DNA of 64,000 nt from Gammaproteobacteria bacterium (GCA_029880855.1 JAOUNS010000001.1:434001-498000); one strand, 5' to 3'. Positions 18,156 through 28,435 are shown, counted from the stretch's first letter. The notes: a model not told the origin generated them from the sequence alone. Numbers and translations are program-made.

Positions 18156-20480
18156 ATGCCTGACTTTCAGGACGTATTTGGTGATGCACCTGTCGCAATG
18201 GCACTGGTATCACCGGAAGGTAAATTTATTACGGCGAACAAATTGTTATGCCAAACCCTGGGCTATTCAGCGACAGAACTGGATGGTACGCCCAGCGCAG
18301 ATATCATCCATTCTGATGACTTGCCGTATCGAGATGCCGCCGTGCAAAGTCTGCTCGATGCAGAACCTCATAACAACAGTTGTGAAGTCAGACTCCGGCA
18401 CAAATCCGGTTCCACCATTCAAGTCTCCATCCATCAGCGTTTGGTGCGTGATGCCGCCGGTAATCCAGACTATCTGATTTGCCGTTATGACGACATCACC
18501 CGGCACAAGGAAAACGCACACCGGCACAAATTGCTGGAAACACGCTATAACCTGAGTCAGCGGCATGCCAATTTCGGTGTCTGGGACTGGGATATCCAAA
18601 CCAACGATCTCTACTGGTCAGAGCAGATCGGTCCATTGATTGGTTATTCCGATGTGGAAGTGGATGCGAACTACGCGGACTTTATTACCGCCACACATCC
18701 CGATGACCGGGCCTATGTCAGTGAGGCGGTCCGGGCCGCCGTGGAAGATGCCGCACCGTACGATATTGAGCACCGGGTTGTCTGGCCGGACGGTACCGTG
18801 CGCTGGGTGAGGGAAACCGGTGATGTGATCCGCGCCGCCGACGGTACGCCGTTGAACATGATCGGTGTGGCCCAGGATATCACCCGTCGACACGAAGCGG
18901 ACGAGGCGGTCAAACACAATGCCGCCCAATTGAAACAGGCCCAGGCCATCGCCCACATGGGGCACTGGAGCTGGGACGTGGACAGCGGCACACTGCAATG
19001 GTCAGATGAGATCTATCGAATTTTTGGTTATGAACCCGGTGAATTTGCCCCCACTTATGAAAAGTTCATCGCCGCCCTGCATCCCGAAGATGTAACCCGC
19101 ATCAAAGAATCGGAGAAAACCGCCTTTGCCGAAGGTCGGCCGCACAGTATTGATCACCGCATCATTCGCCCCAACGGGACAGAAGCCTGGGTACATGAAG
19201 AGGCGATCGCCGTCCTGGACGAAAAGGGCAAGGCCATCCAGCTCACCGGCACCGTCCAGGACATCACGGAGCGCAAACACCTGGAACAGCAGCTGGCCGA
19301 TAAGATTGAGCAGGCCGAAGCAGCCAACTTTGCCAAGTCGACCTTCCTCTCACACATGAGTCATGAATTGCGCACACCGCTCAATGCCATTCTCGGCTTT
19401 GCACAGATCCTCGCGATGGAGCACCAGGAAACACCTGCCGCTCAGGGCATCAAGGAAATCCTCAGCTCCGGCTGGCATCTGCTGGAACTGGTGGATGATC
19501 TGCTGGATTTGTCACGCGTTGAAACGGATGCCATCGAACTGGCCATCAAACCGGTGTCCGTCAACAGCGCCATTCAGGATTGTCAGGCCATGGTCGAATC
19601 GCTGCTGACTGAACGCGGCATTCGCTTTATCCCCACCTTTCTGAACGGCAACTATTCAGTCTATGCTGATCGGCGCCGCTTTAAACAAATCATCCTCAAC
19701 CTGCTCTCCAATGCGGCGAAATATAACCGGGAGGGCGGCATTATTGAGGTCACCAGTCAGCAGAAAGGCAATCAGATTCGTATCGCCGTGCGCGACACCG
19801 GGCAAGGCATTCCGGAAGCGATGTTGCCCAGATTGTTTACCCCGTTTGACCGTCTGGGCAAAGAGGGTATCGAGGAATCCGGAACCGGTATTGGTCTGAC
19901 GCTGGTTAAGCGCTTGACACAAAAAATGAACGGCAAGATCGGTGTCACCACAAACGCCGGCGCCGGCAGTACATTCTGGATCGAATTCCCGGCATTTCAG
20001 GAATCCGATCTGACCAAATCGCAACAATTACAAAAAAACATCCAAGGGAACGCTCGCATGCAAAATAATGAAGTTCGTGTGCTCTGTATCGAAGACAACA
20101 GGGCCAACATGCATTTGATAGAAAGCTTCTTCGCCACACGAAAAAATGTCCGGTTGTATACTGCAACAACCGCAACAGCCGGTCTGGATATCGCCAGACA
20201 ACAACAGCCGGACATCATTCTGATGGATATCAAACTGCCTGATATCAATGGTTATGAGGCATTGGCCCACTTGCAGGCTTCCACAGAAACCAGCCACATT
20301 CCGGTCATTGCGGTCAGTGCGATCGCCCATGTACAGGACGTCGCCGCCGGTCTCAAGGCCGGATTTAAATCCTATCTCACCAAACCCCTCAATCTGAAAG
20401 AACTGGAAAAGGCCATGCACAAGGCCATCCAGGAAGCCGGTTCAAATGATGATCAGGGTTTTGTCTCTGAAGCGGGCTGA
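18156..20480 (+). CDS. PAS hybrid sensor histidine kinase
   Basis: 774 residues, with no signal peptide or membrane helix, so a soluble sensor. Three PAS domains (about 5-115, 135-250, 265-375) precede a HisKA domain (SHMSHELRTPLNAILG, phospho-His), an HATPase domain (NLLSNAAKYN, DTGQGIP, GTGIGLTLV) and a C-terminal receiver (CIEDN, phospho-Asp in ILMDIKLPD, Lys in YLTKPL). The ligand is not evident. The start at 18156 has GGGGGA upstream; a GTG at 18138 is possible. No cognate response regulator is adjacent. Confidence 0.9.
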   Translation: MPDFQDVFGDAPVAMALVSPEGKFITANKLLCQTLGYSATELDGTPSADIIHSDDLPYRDAAVQSLLDAEPHNNSCEVRLRHKSGSTIQVSIHQRLVRDAAGNPDYLICRYDDITRHKENAHRHKLLETRYNLSQRHANFGVWDWDIQTNDLYWSEQIGPLIGYSDVEVDANYADFITATHPDDRAYVSEAVRAAVEDAAPYDIEHRVVWPDGTVRWVRETGDVIRAADGTPLNMIGVAQDITRRHEADEAVKHNAAQLKQAQAIAHMGHWSWDVDSGTLQWSDEIYRIFGYEPGEFAPTYEKFIAALHPEDVTRIKESEKTAFAEGRPHSIDHRIIRPNGTEAWVHEEAIAVLDEKGKAIQLTGTVQDITERKHLEQQLADKIEQAEAANFAKSTFLSHMSHELRTPLNAILGFAQILAMEHQETPAAQGIKEILSSGWHLLELVDDLLDLSRVETDAIELAIKPVSVNSAIQDCQAMVESLLTERGIRFIPTFLNGNYSVYADRRRFKQIILNLLSNAAKYNREGGIIEVTSQQKGNQIRIAVRDTGQGIPEAMLPRLFTPFDRLGKEGIEESGTGIGLTLVKRLTQKMNGKIGVTTNAGAGSTFWIEFPAFQESDLTKSQQLQKNIQGNARMQNNEVRVLCIEDNRANMHLIESFFATRKNVRLYTATTATAGLDIARQQQPDIILMDIKLPDINGYEALAHLQASTETSHIPVIAVSAIAHVQDVAAGLKAGFKSYLTKPLNLKELEKAMHKAIQEAGSNDDQGFVSEAG

Positions 20481-20522
20481 ACCCCGTCTTCCCGAACCGA
20501 TCTGTTGATGCTGACCACTGTT

Positions 20523-20558
20523 GTACACGATAACGATATCATCCTTGATATCGTGTAC
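20523..20558. terminator. Inverted repeat between convergent genes
   Basis: GTACACGAT and ATCGTGTAC arms (with an inner ATC/GAT pair) enclose a short loop. It sits between the convergent histidine-kinase and VOC genes, where a terminator is expected. There is no proper T run on either side, so the role is uncertain. Confidence 0.4.
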
Positions 20559-20570
20559 GGGGTTCTTCGG

Positions 20571-21020
20571 TCAGGCGCCGGCTGATTCCACCTGCTGATA
20601 TTCAGCCACTTTGGTCGCAAAAGTCCAAACATACCCGTCCGGGTCCTGCAAACGGGCCAGGCGATCCCCCCAGAACATATCAACCGGCTCTTCCACCACT
20701 TTCGCTCCAGACTGTTTGGCCTGTTGGTAGAGAACATCCACATCATCACAGTAAACATACAGGCCGATGGGGGCCTCCACACCGGTACTCGCCGGTGTCC
20801 GGCAGTTTTTACCCCAGCTCATTTCGGGCATCATCATCAGTACCATCTGGCCCTTGTACAGCATATGGGCATAATTGGTGTTACCGTCATCATCCTGCAT
20901 GCTGCCGGCGGGTTCAAAACTGAAGGCATCCGCATAAAATTTCAAACCGGCCTCCACATCCTTGACGGTGATCGCGGGTGAAATCCAGGGCATCGTATCG
21001 TCTTTAGCCATTTTGGGCAT
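20571..21020 (-). CDS. VOC (glyoxalase/dioxygenase-fold) family protein
   Basis: 149 residues from the ATG at 21020, which has AAGGAGA seven bases upstream. It carries the SPAITVKDVEAGLKFYADAF opening and the LQDPDGYVWTFATKV ending typical of PhnB/glyoxalase-like VOC proteins. Metal or substrate cannot be predicted. The gene lies 16 bases after tag on the same strand, so it is likely the third gene of the WYL regulator-tag-VOC unit. Confidence 0.85.
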   Translation of the reverse strand: MPKMAKDDTMPWISPAITVKDVEAGLKFYADAFSFEPAGSMQDDDGNTNYAHMLYKGQMVLMMMPEMSWGKNCRTPASTGVEAPIGLYVYCDDVDVLYQQAKQSGAKVVEEPVDMFWGDRLARLQDPDGYVWTFATKVAEYQQVESAGA

Positions 21021-21036
21021 TGTTGTCTCCTTGTCG

Positions 21037-21609
21037 TCACTTGAGTTGAGAATGGCGGAAGCAATCCACTGTATGGTCATTGACCATACCCACCGCCTGC
21101 ATAAAGGCATAACAAATGGTTGAACCCACAAACCGGAAGCCGCGTTTTTTCAGCTCCTTGCTCATGGCATCCGAATGGGGGGTGGTTGCCGGCACCTGCT
21201 TGATAGTGCGCCGGTTGTTCTGTACAGGTTCGCCGTCCACGAACTGCCAGAGCAGATCCTTTGGCTTGATCCCCTGCTCCTTCAATGCCAGCCAGACACG
21301 GGCATTGCTGATGGTGGATTCAATCTTGAGTCGATTGCGAATAATGCCTGCATCGTTTAACAGACTGTCCACCTTGCGCTGGTTGTAGCGGGCGATCCGT
21401 TCGATATCGAAGTTATCAAATACCTTTTTGTAGTGGCTGCGTTTTTTCAACACCGTGATCCAGCTCAACCCCGCCTGCGCCCCTTCGAGGGTCAACATCT
21501 CAAACAACTTGCGTTCACTGAATACCGGTACACCCCACTCCTTGTCGTGATAACGCACATAGAGGGGGTCGGTACCACACCAGACACAACGCTGTTCATT
21601 CACTGCCAT
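21037..21609 (-). CDS. tag: DNA-3-methyladenine glycosylase I
   Basis: 190 residues, usual length. Base-excision enzyme removing 3-methyladenine from alkylated DNA. Zinc-snap residues are visible at both ends: Cys of RCVWCG and His of YHDKEWG at the N-terminus, His and Cys of DHTVDCFRH at the C-terminus. FEMLTLEGAQAGLSW and RFVGSTICYAFMQA are conserved blocks. The start overlaps the end of the upstream WYL regulator by 14 bases, so the two are coupled. Confidence 0.95.
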   Translation of the reverse strand: MAVNEQRCVWCGTDPLYVRYHDKEWGVPVFSERKLFEMLTLEGAQAGLSWITVLKKRSHYKKVFDNFDIERIARYNQRKVDSLLNDAGIIRNRLKIESTISNARVWLALKEQGIKPKDLLWQFVDGEPVQNNRRTIKQVPATTPHSDAMSKELKKRGFRFVGSTICYAFMQAVGMVNDHTVDCFRHSQLK

Positions 21610-22297
21610 TGTCTTCCTCTCCCTTGTTGCAATTGTCTATAAAGTCATTCAGGGTGCGTCCCTGAGTCGTTTCAAACAATTCACCGGTGACATTCGGTGC
21701 CGTGATCCGATCAATGCGAAAATTACGCAGCGCACCGCGCAATTCACACCAGGCCGCCAGCGTCCAGACACTGCCCCAAAAGAATAACCCCAGCGGCCAG
21801 ACGGTGCGTTGCGATGTGTTGCCGTCAGCCCGGGTATAACCGAATGAGATTTTCTGATTCGCGGCCGCCGCCTGCCGTAACATGGCCAGCGTATAGGCGG
21901 TCTCCGGTGCCAGACGCACCATGGGTGAAAACAGACGACTGTTGTTGAGCTTGTCTTTCAGCGCATCGGGCAGGACCAGTTCCACTTTGCTGAGAATGTT
22001 TTGCGCCGCACCGGCCAGTTGCGGGTCGGCCCAGCTTTTGACGATCTGCGCCCCCAGCGTCAGCGCCGCCAGTTCTTCTTCGGTAAACATCAAGGGCGGC
22101 AGATCAAAGCCCTTGCGCAAGACATAGCCGATGCCGGCCTCGCCTTCGATGGGCACCCCGCTTGCGGTCAGATCGCTGATGTCCCGATAGATAGTCCGTT
22201 CCGACACTTCCAGCTGTTCAGCCAGCCATTGTGCGGTGGTGATGCGCCGGGTGCGCAGGTATTGGATGATTTGAAACAGTCGATCTGCGCGACGCAT
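21596..22297 (-). CDS. YafY-type HTH/WYL transcriptional regulator
   Basis: 233 residues. N-terminal winged HTH (QWLAEQLEVSERTIYRDISD), then a WYL domain in the C-terminal half (VWPLGLFFWGSVWTLAAWCE, RNFRIDRI). WYL regulators often respond to nucleic-acid or nucleotide ligands, and coupling to tag suggests a link with DNA damage; this is inference. The ORF is coupled to tag by a 14-base overlap. Confidence 0.85.
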   Translation of the reverse strand: MRRADRLFQIIQYLRTRRITTAQWLAEQLEVSERTIYRDISDLTASGVPIEGEAGIGYVLRKGFDLPPLMFTEEELAALTLGAQIVKSWADPQLAGAAQNILSKVELVLPDALKDKLNNSRLFSPMVRLAPETAYTLAMLRQAAAANQKISFGYTRADGNTSQRTVWPLGLFFWGSVWTLAAWCELRGALRNFRIDRITAPNVTGELFETTQGRTLNDFIDNCNKGEEDNGSE

Positions 22298-22354
22298 CGG
22301 TTACTCCCTGTTGTTGCCGTCCATTATCGCTGCAACAGTCGGAATGTAAAGCCG

Positions 22355-22382
22355 CACTCCTGACAGCCTTCTGTCAGGAGTG
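22355..22382. terminator. 12-bp perfect inverted repeat
   Basis: Arms CACTCCTGACAG and CTGTCAGGAGTG with a CCTT loop, between the 3' end of the exporter gene and the 5' end of the WYL regulator gene. It fits a terminator for the exporter (minus strand), but the following minus-strand sequence is not T-rich. An operator for the regulator is the alternative. Confidence 0.4.
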
Positions 22383-22411
22383 TACGCACAAATTTTATCC
22401 TGCCAATCGCG

Positions 22412-24718
22412 TTATTGCCGGGTATGTGAATCCATATAGGCACGCTTGTCCAGCGCCATCAACAACGGCGGTAAAAAGAAAAAGTCCGCCAGCAGGGCGT
22501 AGGCCAGGGTCACGGAGAGCAATAAGCCACTCATCCAGGTGGGTGAGAAATGGGAAAGCGTCAACACCATAAACCCGGAGACCAGCACAATGGTGGTAAT
22601 GGTCAAGGCCACACCGACCGTGTTAAAGGCATAACGCATGCCCTGTTCCACATCCAGATTTTTTTCCCGCCGGGCGCGCAGGTATTTGCTTAGAAAGTGT
22701 ACCGTATCATCCACCACGATCCCCAGACTCATGCACAAGACAATCGAGGTGGACAGATCCACCCGTCCCACCAGTATCCCCCAGGTGCCATAGGCCAGTG
22801 CAGCCGGGATCAGGTTGGGCGCCAGACTCAACAGCCCCAACCGCACCGACTGCAAGGCGAAGATCAACGCAATCGAGATCAACACCAGGGCCAACAGGCT
22901 GCCATTGAGCAGGCTGTAGATATTGCGCCGCGTGATATGCGCAAACACGATATCCAGTCCGGTTGCCTCACCAATGTGAAAACCGGACACGTTATCCTTG
23001 ATCCACTGACTTGCCGCCCGTTCCAGCGCCAGGATACGTTCCGAATCGGTTTTTCGCAGCACCACCCGCAGCAGGGTTTGCGAGCGATCCAGACTGACGA
23101 TGTTATCCATGTTCAGTTCACGCGGCAGACCAATCTCATATAACAGAAATAACTGTGCCGCCAGTTCCCGATTCTCGGGGACCCGATACCACTCTGCCTT
23201 GTCACCGTGCATGTTACGATTCAGACGCTTCTGGATATCCGCCAGACTATGCACGTGCACCACCCCCGGTTGCCGGCGATACCAGTCAGCCATGGCATCC
23301 AGCTTTGCCAACACCGCCGGGTCGTGGATCCCGTTCTCCTTGCCGGTCTCGACAATGTGATTGAGTGAGTGCACACCACTCAGATTGGCGCTGATCGCTT
23401 CGATGGCGGTACGCTGTTCAAAACTCTCATCAAAATATTCATGCCAGCGTTCGGTGATCTCATTGTTCGGAATAAAGCACGCCGCTGCGATCACCCAACA
23501 ACTCATACCAATCAGTAACAGACGGCGGTGCCGGATGATCCTGCCGGCCAGCCGATCCATCCAGACCACCTCACCACGATTAACGTGGCGATTGCCGATA
23601 TTGAACCAAAACAACAAGGCGGGCAGCAGGGTCATACTAAGCACCCAGGCATAAAACACGCCCAGCGCCACCATATTGCCCAGATCCTGATAAGGCGGTG
23701 AGTCACTGAAGTTCAGACACAGGACACCGATGATGGTGGTTAAACTGGTAATGAACACCGGATTGGTATTGATTCGCAATGATTCACGCACCGCATTCTG
23801 CCGCGACATCCCGTTGCGCAAACCATGGAAGTAACTGATCAGAATATGCACGCAGTCTGCCACACCGATAGTCATCACAATGGAGGGCACCCAGCCGGCG
23901 ACCGGTGTCAGGATAGTCCCCGCCCAGCCGTACACACCGAACACCACTGCTGTGGCCAGTGTGAACAATACGACGGTGATCAACATACCGCGTACACTGC
24001 GCAATAACAGCATCAGACCGCTGATCAAAATCAGATAACTGGCGGTCATGAGCACCTGCATGTCCTGTCCCACCGCCTCACCCAGCACCACGCCCGAGGT
24101 GGCGCTGCCCGCCAGCTTGATGATGAGCTCGGGATATTTTTCCCGCATCTTCTGTAACAGCTCGCGGGCGGCATAAACACTTTCTTTTTTGCCGATATCT
24201 TTCTTTCCGGGTAACTCAAGCCGAACGACGATGCCGGTCGCCTTGCCATCGGCGGCAACGGCACTGTTCACCAGATCCGGTTCATGCAGGGCGATGTCCC
24301 TGATTCTGGCGATATCCGTCGCCGTGAGTCTGGCCGGGTCCCTGACCAGATATTCAGTGTTCAACTCATCACCGGTGACCCGGGTATGCTGGTGATTGGT
24401 GAGCGAATTGACCCGCACCGCATAGGGTAATGTCCAGCCTGCCTGGGTCAACTCATGGATCAGGGTCAGGTTGCGTTGGGTAAACAAGTCACCCTGTACC
24501 GCCTGCACATAGAAATAGACAGACTCCTGCTTGCCAAACACCCGTTCCATGTGTTCAAAGGCGGATAACTGCGGGTTGGTCTTGCCGAAATAGATCCGAA
24601 AGTCATTGGTGATCTGCAAATTCCCGGCCCCCCAACCCAGACAAAGGGTGAGTGCCAGCATGCCAAAGATAACGGGTTTATAACGTATGGACAGCCAATG
24701 AATATAGCTTTGTAACAT
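22412..24718 (-). CDS. RND/MMPL-type exporter
   Basis: 768 residues with RND superfamily architecture: one N-terminal helix, a large periplasmic loop (about 40-215), a cluster of helices (about 220-390), then the same pattern repeated in the second half. The SIVMTIGVADCVHILISYFH and IVLCMSLGIVVDDTVHFLSK segments mark the helix-4 positions, the latter with paired Asp. Shorter than tripartite drug pumps and without an adjacent adaptor, it resembles the lipid/hopanoid exporter group. Shine-Dalgarno AGGGAG. Confidence 0.85.
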   Translation of the reverse strand: MLQSYIHWLSIRYKPVIFGMLALTLCLGWGAGNLQITNDFRIYFGKTNPQLSAFEHMERVFGKQESVYFYVQAVQGDLFTQRNLTLIHELTQAGWTLPYAVRVNSLTNHQHTRVTGDELNTEYLVRDPARLTATDIARIRDIALHEPDLVNSAVAADGKATGIVVRLELPGKKDIGKKESVYAARELLQKMREKYPELIIKLAGSATSGVVLGEAVGQDMQVLMTASYLILISGLMLLLRSVRGMLITVVLFTLATAVVFGVYGWAGTILTPVAGWVPSIVMTIGVADCVHILISYFHGLRNGMSRQNAVRESLRINTNPVFITSLTTIIGVLCLNFSDSPPYQDLGNMVALGVFYAWVLSMTLLPALLFWFNIGNRHVNRGEVVWMDRLAGRIIRHRRLLLIGMSCWVIAAACFIPNNEITERWHEYFDESFEQRTAIEAISANLSGVHSLNHIVETGKENGIHDPAVLAKLDAMADWYRRQPGVVHVHSLADIQKRLNRNMHGDKAEWYRVPENRELAAQLFLLYEIGLPRELNMDNIVSLDRSQTLLRVVLRKTDSERILALERAASQWIKDNVSGFHIGEATGLDIVFAHITRRNIYSLLNGSLLALVLISIALIFALQSVRLGLLSLAPNLIPAALAYGTWGILVGRVDLSTSIVLCMSLGIVVDDTVHFLSKYLRARREKNLDVEQGMRYAFNTVGVALTITTIVLVSGFMVLTLSHFSPTWMSGLLLSVTLAYALLADFFFLPPLLMALDKRAYMDSHTRQ

Positions 24719-25010
24719 CTTCGCTCCCTGTTGCGGTTGATCCTTGTTGCGTTCAGATAATAGAGAGTAGCAAATAACGCGGTGAACGACACATGAGAAA
24801 TTTTCTCACGGTATTTCTACCCGGGCTGACGTTTCCAATTTCAATTCCGGCCGGTACAGACAGCTGACACTGCCACGTCGCGGGCGATAACGCACAACTC
24901 GACAGTCACTTAACTTGCCTTTGTAACCCACTCAAATTTTTAATAATTTTTAACAAATCAGCGAGCCTGAATCTATCAAGTCAGCCAAATTTTTATCCGT
25001 TATATTGGTT

Positions 25011-25430
25011 ATGGAAAACCCTGCAGCAAAATCAAAGCACGTGCTGGTTGTTGATGATGCGATCTTCATCCGCAACTTCATTCGCACGGCATTGAAGATG
25101 GCGGATATCGTCAATATCCGGGAAGCGGCGGATGGCAGAGAGGCCTTGGGCATCTGTCAACACCGCAAGTTTGATCTCATCATCAGCGACTGGCACATGC
25201 CGAACATGAACGGGCTGGAACTGTTACAGGCGATCCGGGCTGATGAACGCACCCATGACACCCCTTTTCTGATGCTGACCTCGGATGTGAGCAAGGAGAA
25301 TGTCACCGCCGCCATCAAGTCCGGGGTCAGCGATTATCTGGCCAAGCCATTTCGACATGATCCGCTGATCATCAAGGTCAGTCGCCTGTTGAATGTCACT
25401 CCGGTCACGCAACTGAAAGTGATCAGGTAA
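25011..25430 (+). CDS. Single-domain CheY-like response regulator
   Basis: 139 residues from the ATG at 25011 (a TTG at 25005 is also in frame). Receiver fold complete: acidic pair in VVDDA, phospho-Asp in IISDWHMPNMNG, Thr in LMLTSD and Lys in YLAKPF. No output domain, so it must act by protein contact, as CheY or stand-alone relay proteins do. Monogenic and followed by a bidirectional terminator. No kinase adjacent. Confidence 0.9.
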   Translation: MENPAAKSKHVLVVDDAIFIRNFIRTALKMADIVNIREAADGREALGICQHRKFDLIISDWHMPNMNGLELLQAIRADERTHDTPFLMLTSDVSKENVTAAIKSGVSDYLAKPFRHDPLIIKVSRLLNVTPVTQLKVIR

Positions 25431-25434
25431 CAAC

Positions 25435-25460
25435 AAAAAGCCCGGTTAAACCGGGCTTTT
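25435..25460. terminator. Bidirectional terminator
   Basis: AAAAGCCCGGTTAAACCGGGCTTTT hairpin with A and T runs on both sides, placed between the convergent response-regulator and fbp genes. It can serve both. Confidence 0.9.
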
Positions 25461-25471
25461 CATACGCTGTC

Positions 25472-26518
25472 TTATGCGGCACTGACCCTGCGGGTGTCCT
25501 GTCCGTCATCAAAGTGATAGGCGGTCACACGCTCCACCTCTGCTTTGGAACCCAGGATCACCGGTACACGCTGATGCAGGTCGTCCGGTTTGATCGCCAT
25601 AATCCGTTCGCGTCCGGTGGTGCTCATGCCGCCGGCCTGTTCAATAATGAATGACATAGGATTGGCTTCGTACATCAGACGCAGTTTGCCGCCCAGCCCT
25701 TTGGCCTTCATCTTCTCATCCAGCGGATACATAAAAATTCCCCCGCGGGTCAGGATGCGATGCACTTCGGCCACCATGGAGGCGATCCAGCGCATGTTGA
25801 AATCTTTCTTGCGCGGACCTTCAGATCCGGCCAGACATTCATCCACATAGCGCTTGACCGGCGCTTCCCAGAAACGGCCGTTGGAGGCGTTAATGGCAAA
25901 CTCTTTGGTTTCGGTCGGGATGGTCATGTTCGGGTGAGTAAGCACAAACTCACCAATATTCTGATCCAAAGTAAAACCATTCACCCCGTTCCCGGTGGTC
26001 AGCACCATCATGGTGGAGGGACCATACAGGGCGTAGCCGGCACAGACCTGCTGTGTTCCCGCTTGCAGGAAGGCGTCCGCACCAGGTGACGCACACTCGC
26101 CGGGGCAACGCAGAATAGAGAAGATGGTGCCCACGGAGACATTCACATCAATATTTGATGAGCCGTCCAGCGGATCGAAGGTGAGCAAGTACTTGCCACG
26201 GGGGTACTGTTTGGGAATGGTGTAGATATCTTCCATCTCTTCCGAGGCCATGGCGGCCAGATGGCCCGCCCACTCATTGGAACGCAGGAAGACTTCGTTG
26301 CTGATCACATCCAGCTTCTTCTGATCTTCACCCTGAACGTTTTCCGTCCCGGCCTGACCCAGCACGCCGACCAGCGCACCGTGGTTCACCAGATTGGAGA
26401 TCACCTTGCAGGCGGTGACGATATCATTCAACAGGGAGGTGAAATCCCCGGTCGCGCCCTGGATACGACGCTGTTCTTCAATAATAAACTGGGTAATGGT
26501 GATGTTACCGTTGAGCAT
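25472..26518 (-). CDS. fbp: Class I fructose-1,6-bisphosphatase
   Basis: 348 residues. Hydrolyses fructose-1,6-bisphosphate for gluconeogenesis or the Calvin cycle. Metal-site motifs are present: [23 protein letters not shown] and the C-terminal [15 protein letters not shown]. The N-terminus matches the family, and the start is the ATG at 26518. Monocistronic. The upstream region around 26610-26640 is AT-rich, with TATACT and TATAAT-like boxes on the minus strand. Confidence 0.95.
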   Translation of the reverse strand: MLNGNITITQFIIEEQRRIQGATGDFTSLLNDIVTACKVISNLVNHGALVGVLGQAGTENVQGEDQKKLDVISNEVFLRSNEWAGHLAAMASEEMEDIYTIPKQYPRGKYLLTFDPLDGSSNIDVNVSVGTIFSILRCPGECASPGADAFLQAGTQQVCAGYALYGPSTMMVLTTGNGVNGFTLDQNIGEFVLTHPNMTIPTETKEFAINASNGRFWEAPVKRYVDECLAGSEGPRKKDFNMRWIASMVAEVHRILTRGGIFMYPLDEKMKAKGLGGKLRLMYEANPMSFIIEQAGGMSTTGRERIMAIKPDDLHQRVPVILGSKAEVERVTAYHFDDGQDTRRVSAA

Positions 26519-26680
26519 AATAACCTCTGGGTTTGATGACTAAACTGTGGCAGGTGACGCAGTGCGTCGAACCGGCGCACCCCATGCCGGCGGGGCAAAC
26601 GCAAAGAATATTAGTATATCATTATTTACCGATATAATAAGTCGGGATTTGCCAGGGGGGCGGTTCGCAGTGGGGCAAGC

Positions 26681-27403
26681 TCAGGATTTGGCGGGCAGGG
26701 TGGTGATCTTTTCCATGGTCGACTCGATCCAGTTCTCCACCTCTTTCAGGATCGTCTCTGCCGACTTGCCCCGGCTTTGGATGACCGGACCGATGACGAT
26801 CTTGATCGTACCGGGACGTTTGATGAATTGCCCCTTTTGCCAATACTCACCGGCGTTATGGGCCACCGGCACGATGGGGAAACCGCTGGACTCCGCCAGC
26901 AGGGCGCCACCCATTTTGTAGCGCATTTTCTGCCCCGGCCGAACCCGTGTCCCCTCGGGGAAGACCACGATCCATTCACCCAGTTGCAGGCGTTCGGTAC
27001 CCTTCTCGATCACTTGCTTGACGGCGGCCTTGCCCGACGAGCGATTGATAGCAATAGGGTTCAATGCCGCCAGGCCCCATCCGAAAAACGGAATCCACAA
27101 TAATTCACGCTTGACCACATACACATGGGGCGGGAAAAACAGTTGCAGCGCCATGGTCTCCCAGGTCGATTGATGCTTGGAAAAAATGATGGCGGTTTCC
27201 GCCGGAATATTTTCCAGCCCCGTCAGCTCATAATTAATCTTGCAGATTTTTTCCAGTGCCCATAGATTCCAGGTTGCCCAGCGGCGAATCACATGCCAGC
27301 GGAAAGAAAACGGCAGCGGCAAACAGATAATACCCAGTGTGGATACCACCATGGTGACAATGATCATGACAATACTGAACAGCAGTGAACGCAAAAACAG
27401 CAC
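26681..27403 (-). CDS. 1-acyl-sn-glycerol-3-phosphate acyltransferase
   Basis: 240 residues. One or two N-terminal membrane helices, then the PlsC fold: SKHQSTWE (H-x4-E, catalytic His), NPIAINRSSG, and FPEGTR for phosphate binding. It makes phosphatidic acid at the inner membrane. It lies 15 bases after gmhB on the same strand, an arrangement common beside glyS in gammaproteobacteria. Likely the main PlsC, but paralogues exist in many genomes, so no symbol is assigned. Confidence 0.88.
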   Translation of the reverse strand: MLFLRSLLFSIVMIIVTMVVSTLGIICLPLPFSFRWHVIRRWATWNLWALEKICKINYELTGLENIPAETAIIFSKHQSTWETMALQLFFPPHVYVVKRELLWIPFFGWGLAALNPIAINRSSGKAAVKQVIEKGTERLQLGEWIVVFPEGTRVRPGQKMRYKMGGALLAESSGFPIVPVAHNAGEYWQKGQFIKRPGTIKIVIGPVIQSRGKSAETILKEVENWIESTMEKITTLPAKS

Positions 27404-27418
27404 GCTTGACTCCTCGGT

Positions 27419-27961
27419 CTAATGTTCCTGTTGTAATAACTCGTCGACAAAGGCGGCCAGATCGGCATACACAGGAATACCATCCAGCCCCTTGCCCTTG
27501 GCAAGGGTACGTTCACCCTTGCCGGTTCGCACCAGCACGGGCCTGGCGCCAACCGCCCGGGCCGCTTCCAAATCCCGCAGGGAATCACCCACTACATACA
27601 CGTCGTTGAGATCAATATCAAAACGGGACTGAATATCCTGCAGCAAACCGGGTTTGGGTTTGCGACAGGCACAGTGATCTTCCGGACCGTGTGGGCAATA
27701 AAAAATCCCGTCCACCTGCCCGCCCTGTGCCGCCAATAAACGATGCAGCTTTTCATGCATCATGTTCAGGGTGTGAATATCAAAGTAGCCCCGCGCAATA
27801 CCTGACTGATTGGTGGCAATGGTGACACTGTAACCGGCGTGAGTCAGGCGCGCCATGGCCTCAATACTGCCGGGCAGGGGGATAAACTCATCCACCGAAC
27901 GGATGTAGTTATCCGAGTCTTCGTTGATGACGCCGTCTCTGTCGAGAATGATTAATTTCAT
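27419..27961 (-). CDS. gmhB: D-glycero-beta-D-manno-heptose-1,7-bisphosphate 7-phosphatase
   Basis: 180 residues, HAD superfamily. Catalytic LDRDGVIN at the N-terminus, TNQSGIARG, a zinc loop CPHGPEDHCACRKPKPG, and VVGDSLRDLEAA. Converts heptose bisphosphate to heptose-1-phosphate for LPS core precursor synthesis. Upstream of the plsC-type gene in the same unit. Confidence 0.93.
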   Translation of the reverse strand: MKLIILDRDGVINEDSDNYIRSVDEFIPLPGSIEAMARLTHAGYSVTIATNQSGIARGYFDIHTLNMMHEKLHRLLAAQGGQVDGIFYCPHGPEDHCACRKPKPGLLQDIQSRFDIDLNDVYVVGDSLRDLEAARAVGARPVLVRTGKGERTLAKGKGLDGIPVYADLAAFVDELLQQEH

Positions 27962-28039
27962 TGTTCTATTTTTAACGCAAAGGCGCCGCAGCGCAAAGAA
28001 AAATGCAGGACGTTATATGATGCTGCTGCCCGGCTTGTT

Positions 28040-28372
28040 CTACTTGTCCCGAAACTCGGAAACACGAATACGCCCGTTGACCATCTTCGATTCCCTTCGC
28101 ATGATCTTGTCCATTTTATCCCAGAAGGCCTGCTTCAGATCAAAATCAGCAGCGATGCCGGTACCGATCAACAGGATAAACAGATCCGCCACCTCCTCGG
28201 CCAGCACCGCCTTGTCCCTGCCCTTGGTCACCGCCTCGGCGATCTCACCCAACTCTTCGGTCATCAGGGCAATGCGGTAGGTCAACTCCTCACCACCGGT
28301 GTTCTTGAAATCATGCTTGTCATGAAAGGCCTGCACAGCGGCAAGCATTTCATCATAGGAGTCTTTGTTCAT
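28040..28372 (-). CDS. MazG-like NTP pyrophosphohydrolase
   Basis: 110 residues from the ATG at 28372, which has AAGGA upstream. All-alpha MazG-like fold with metal-binding EELGEIAEA and EEVADLFILLIG. It may cleave non-canonical or excess NTPs; the substrate is unknown. Short version with one domain only. Confidence 0.8.
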   Translation of the reverse strand: MNKDSYDEMLAAVQAFHDKHDFKNTGGEELTYRIALMTEELGEIAEAVTKGRDKAVLAEEVADLFILLIGTGIAADFDLKQAFWDKMDKIMRRESKMVNGRIRVSEFRDK

Positions 28373-28435
28373 GCCACATTCCTTAACAACCAAAACCTAA
28401 CGCAGAGTCGCTGAGAACACAGAGTTCCCAGAGAT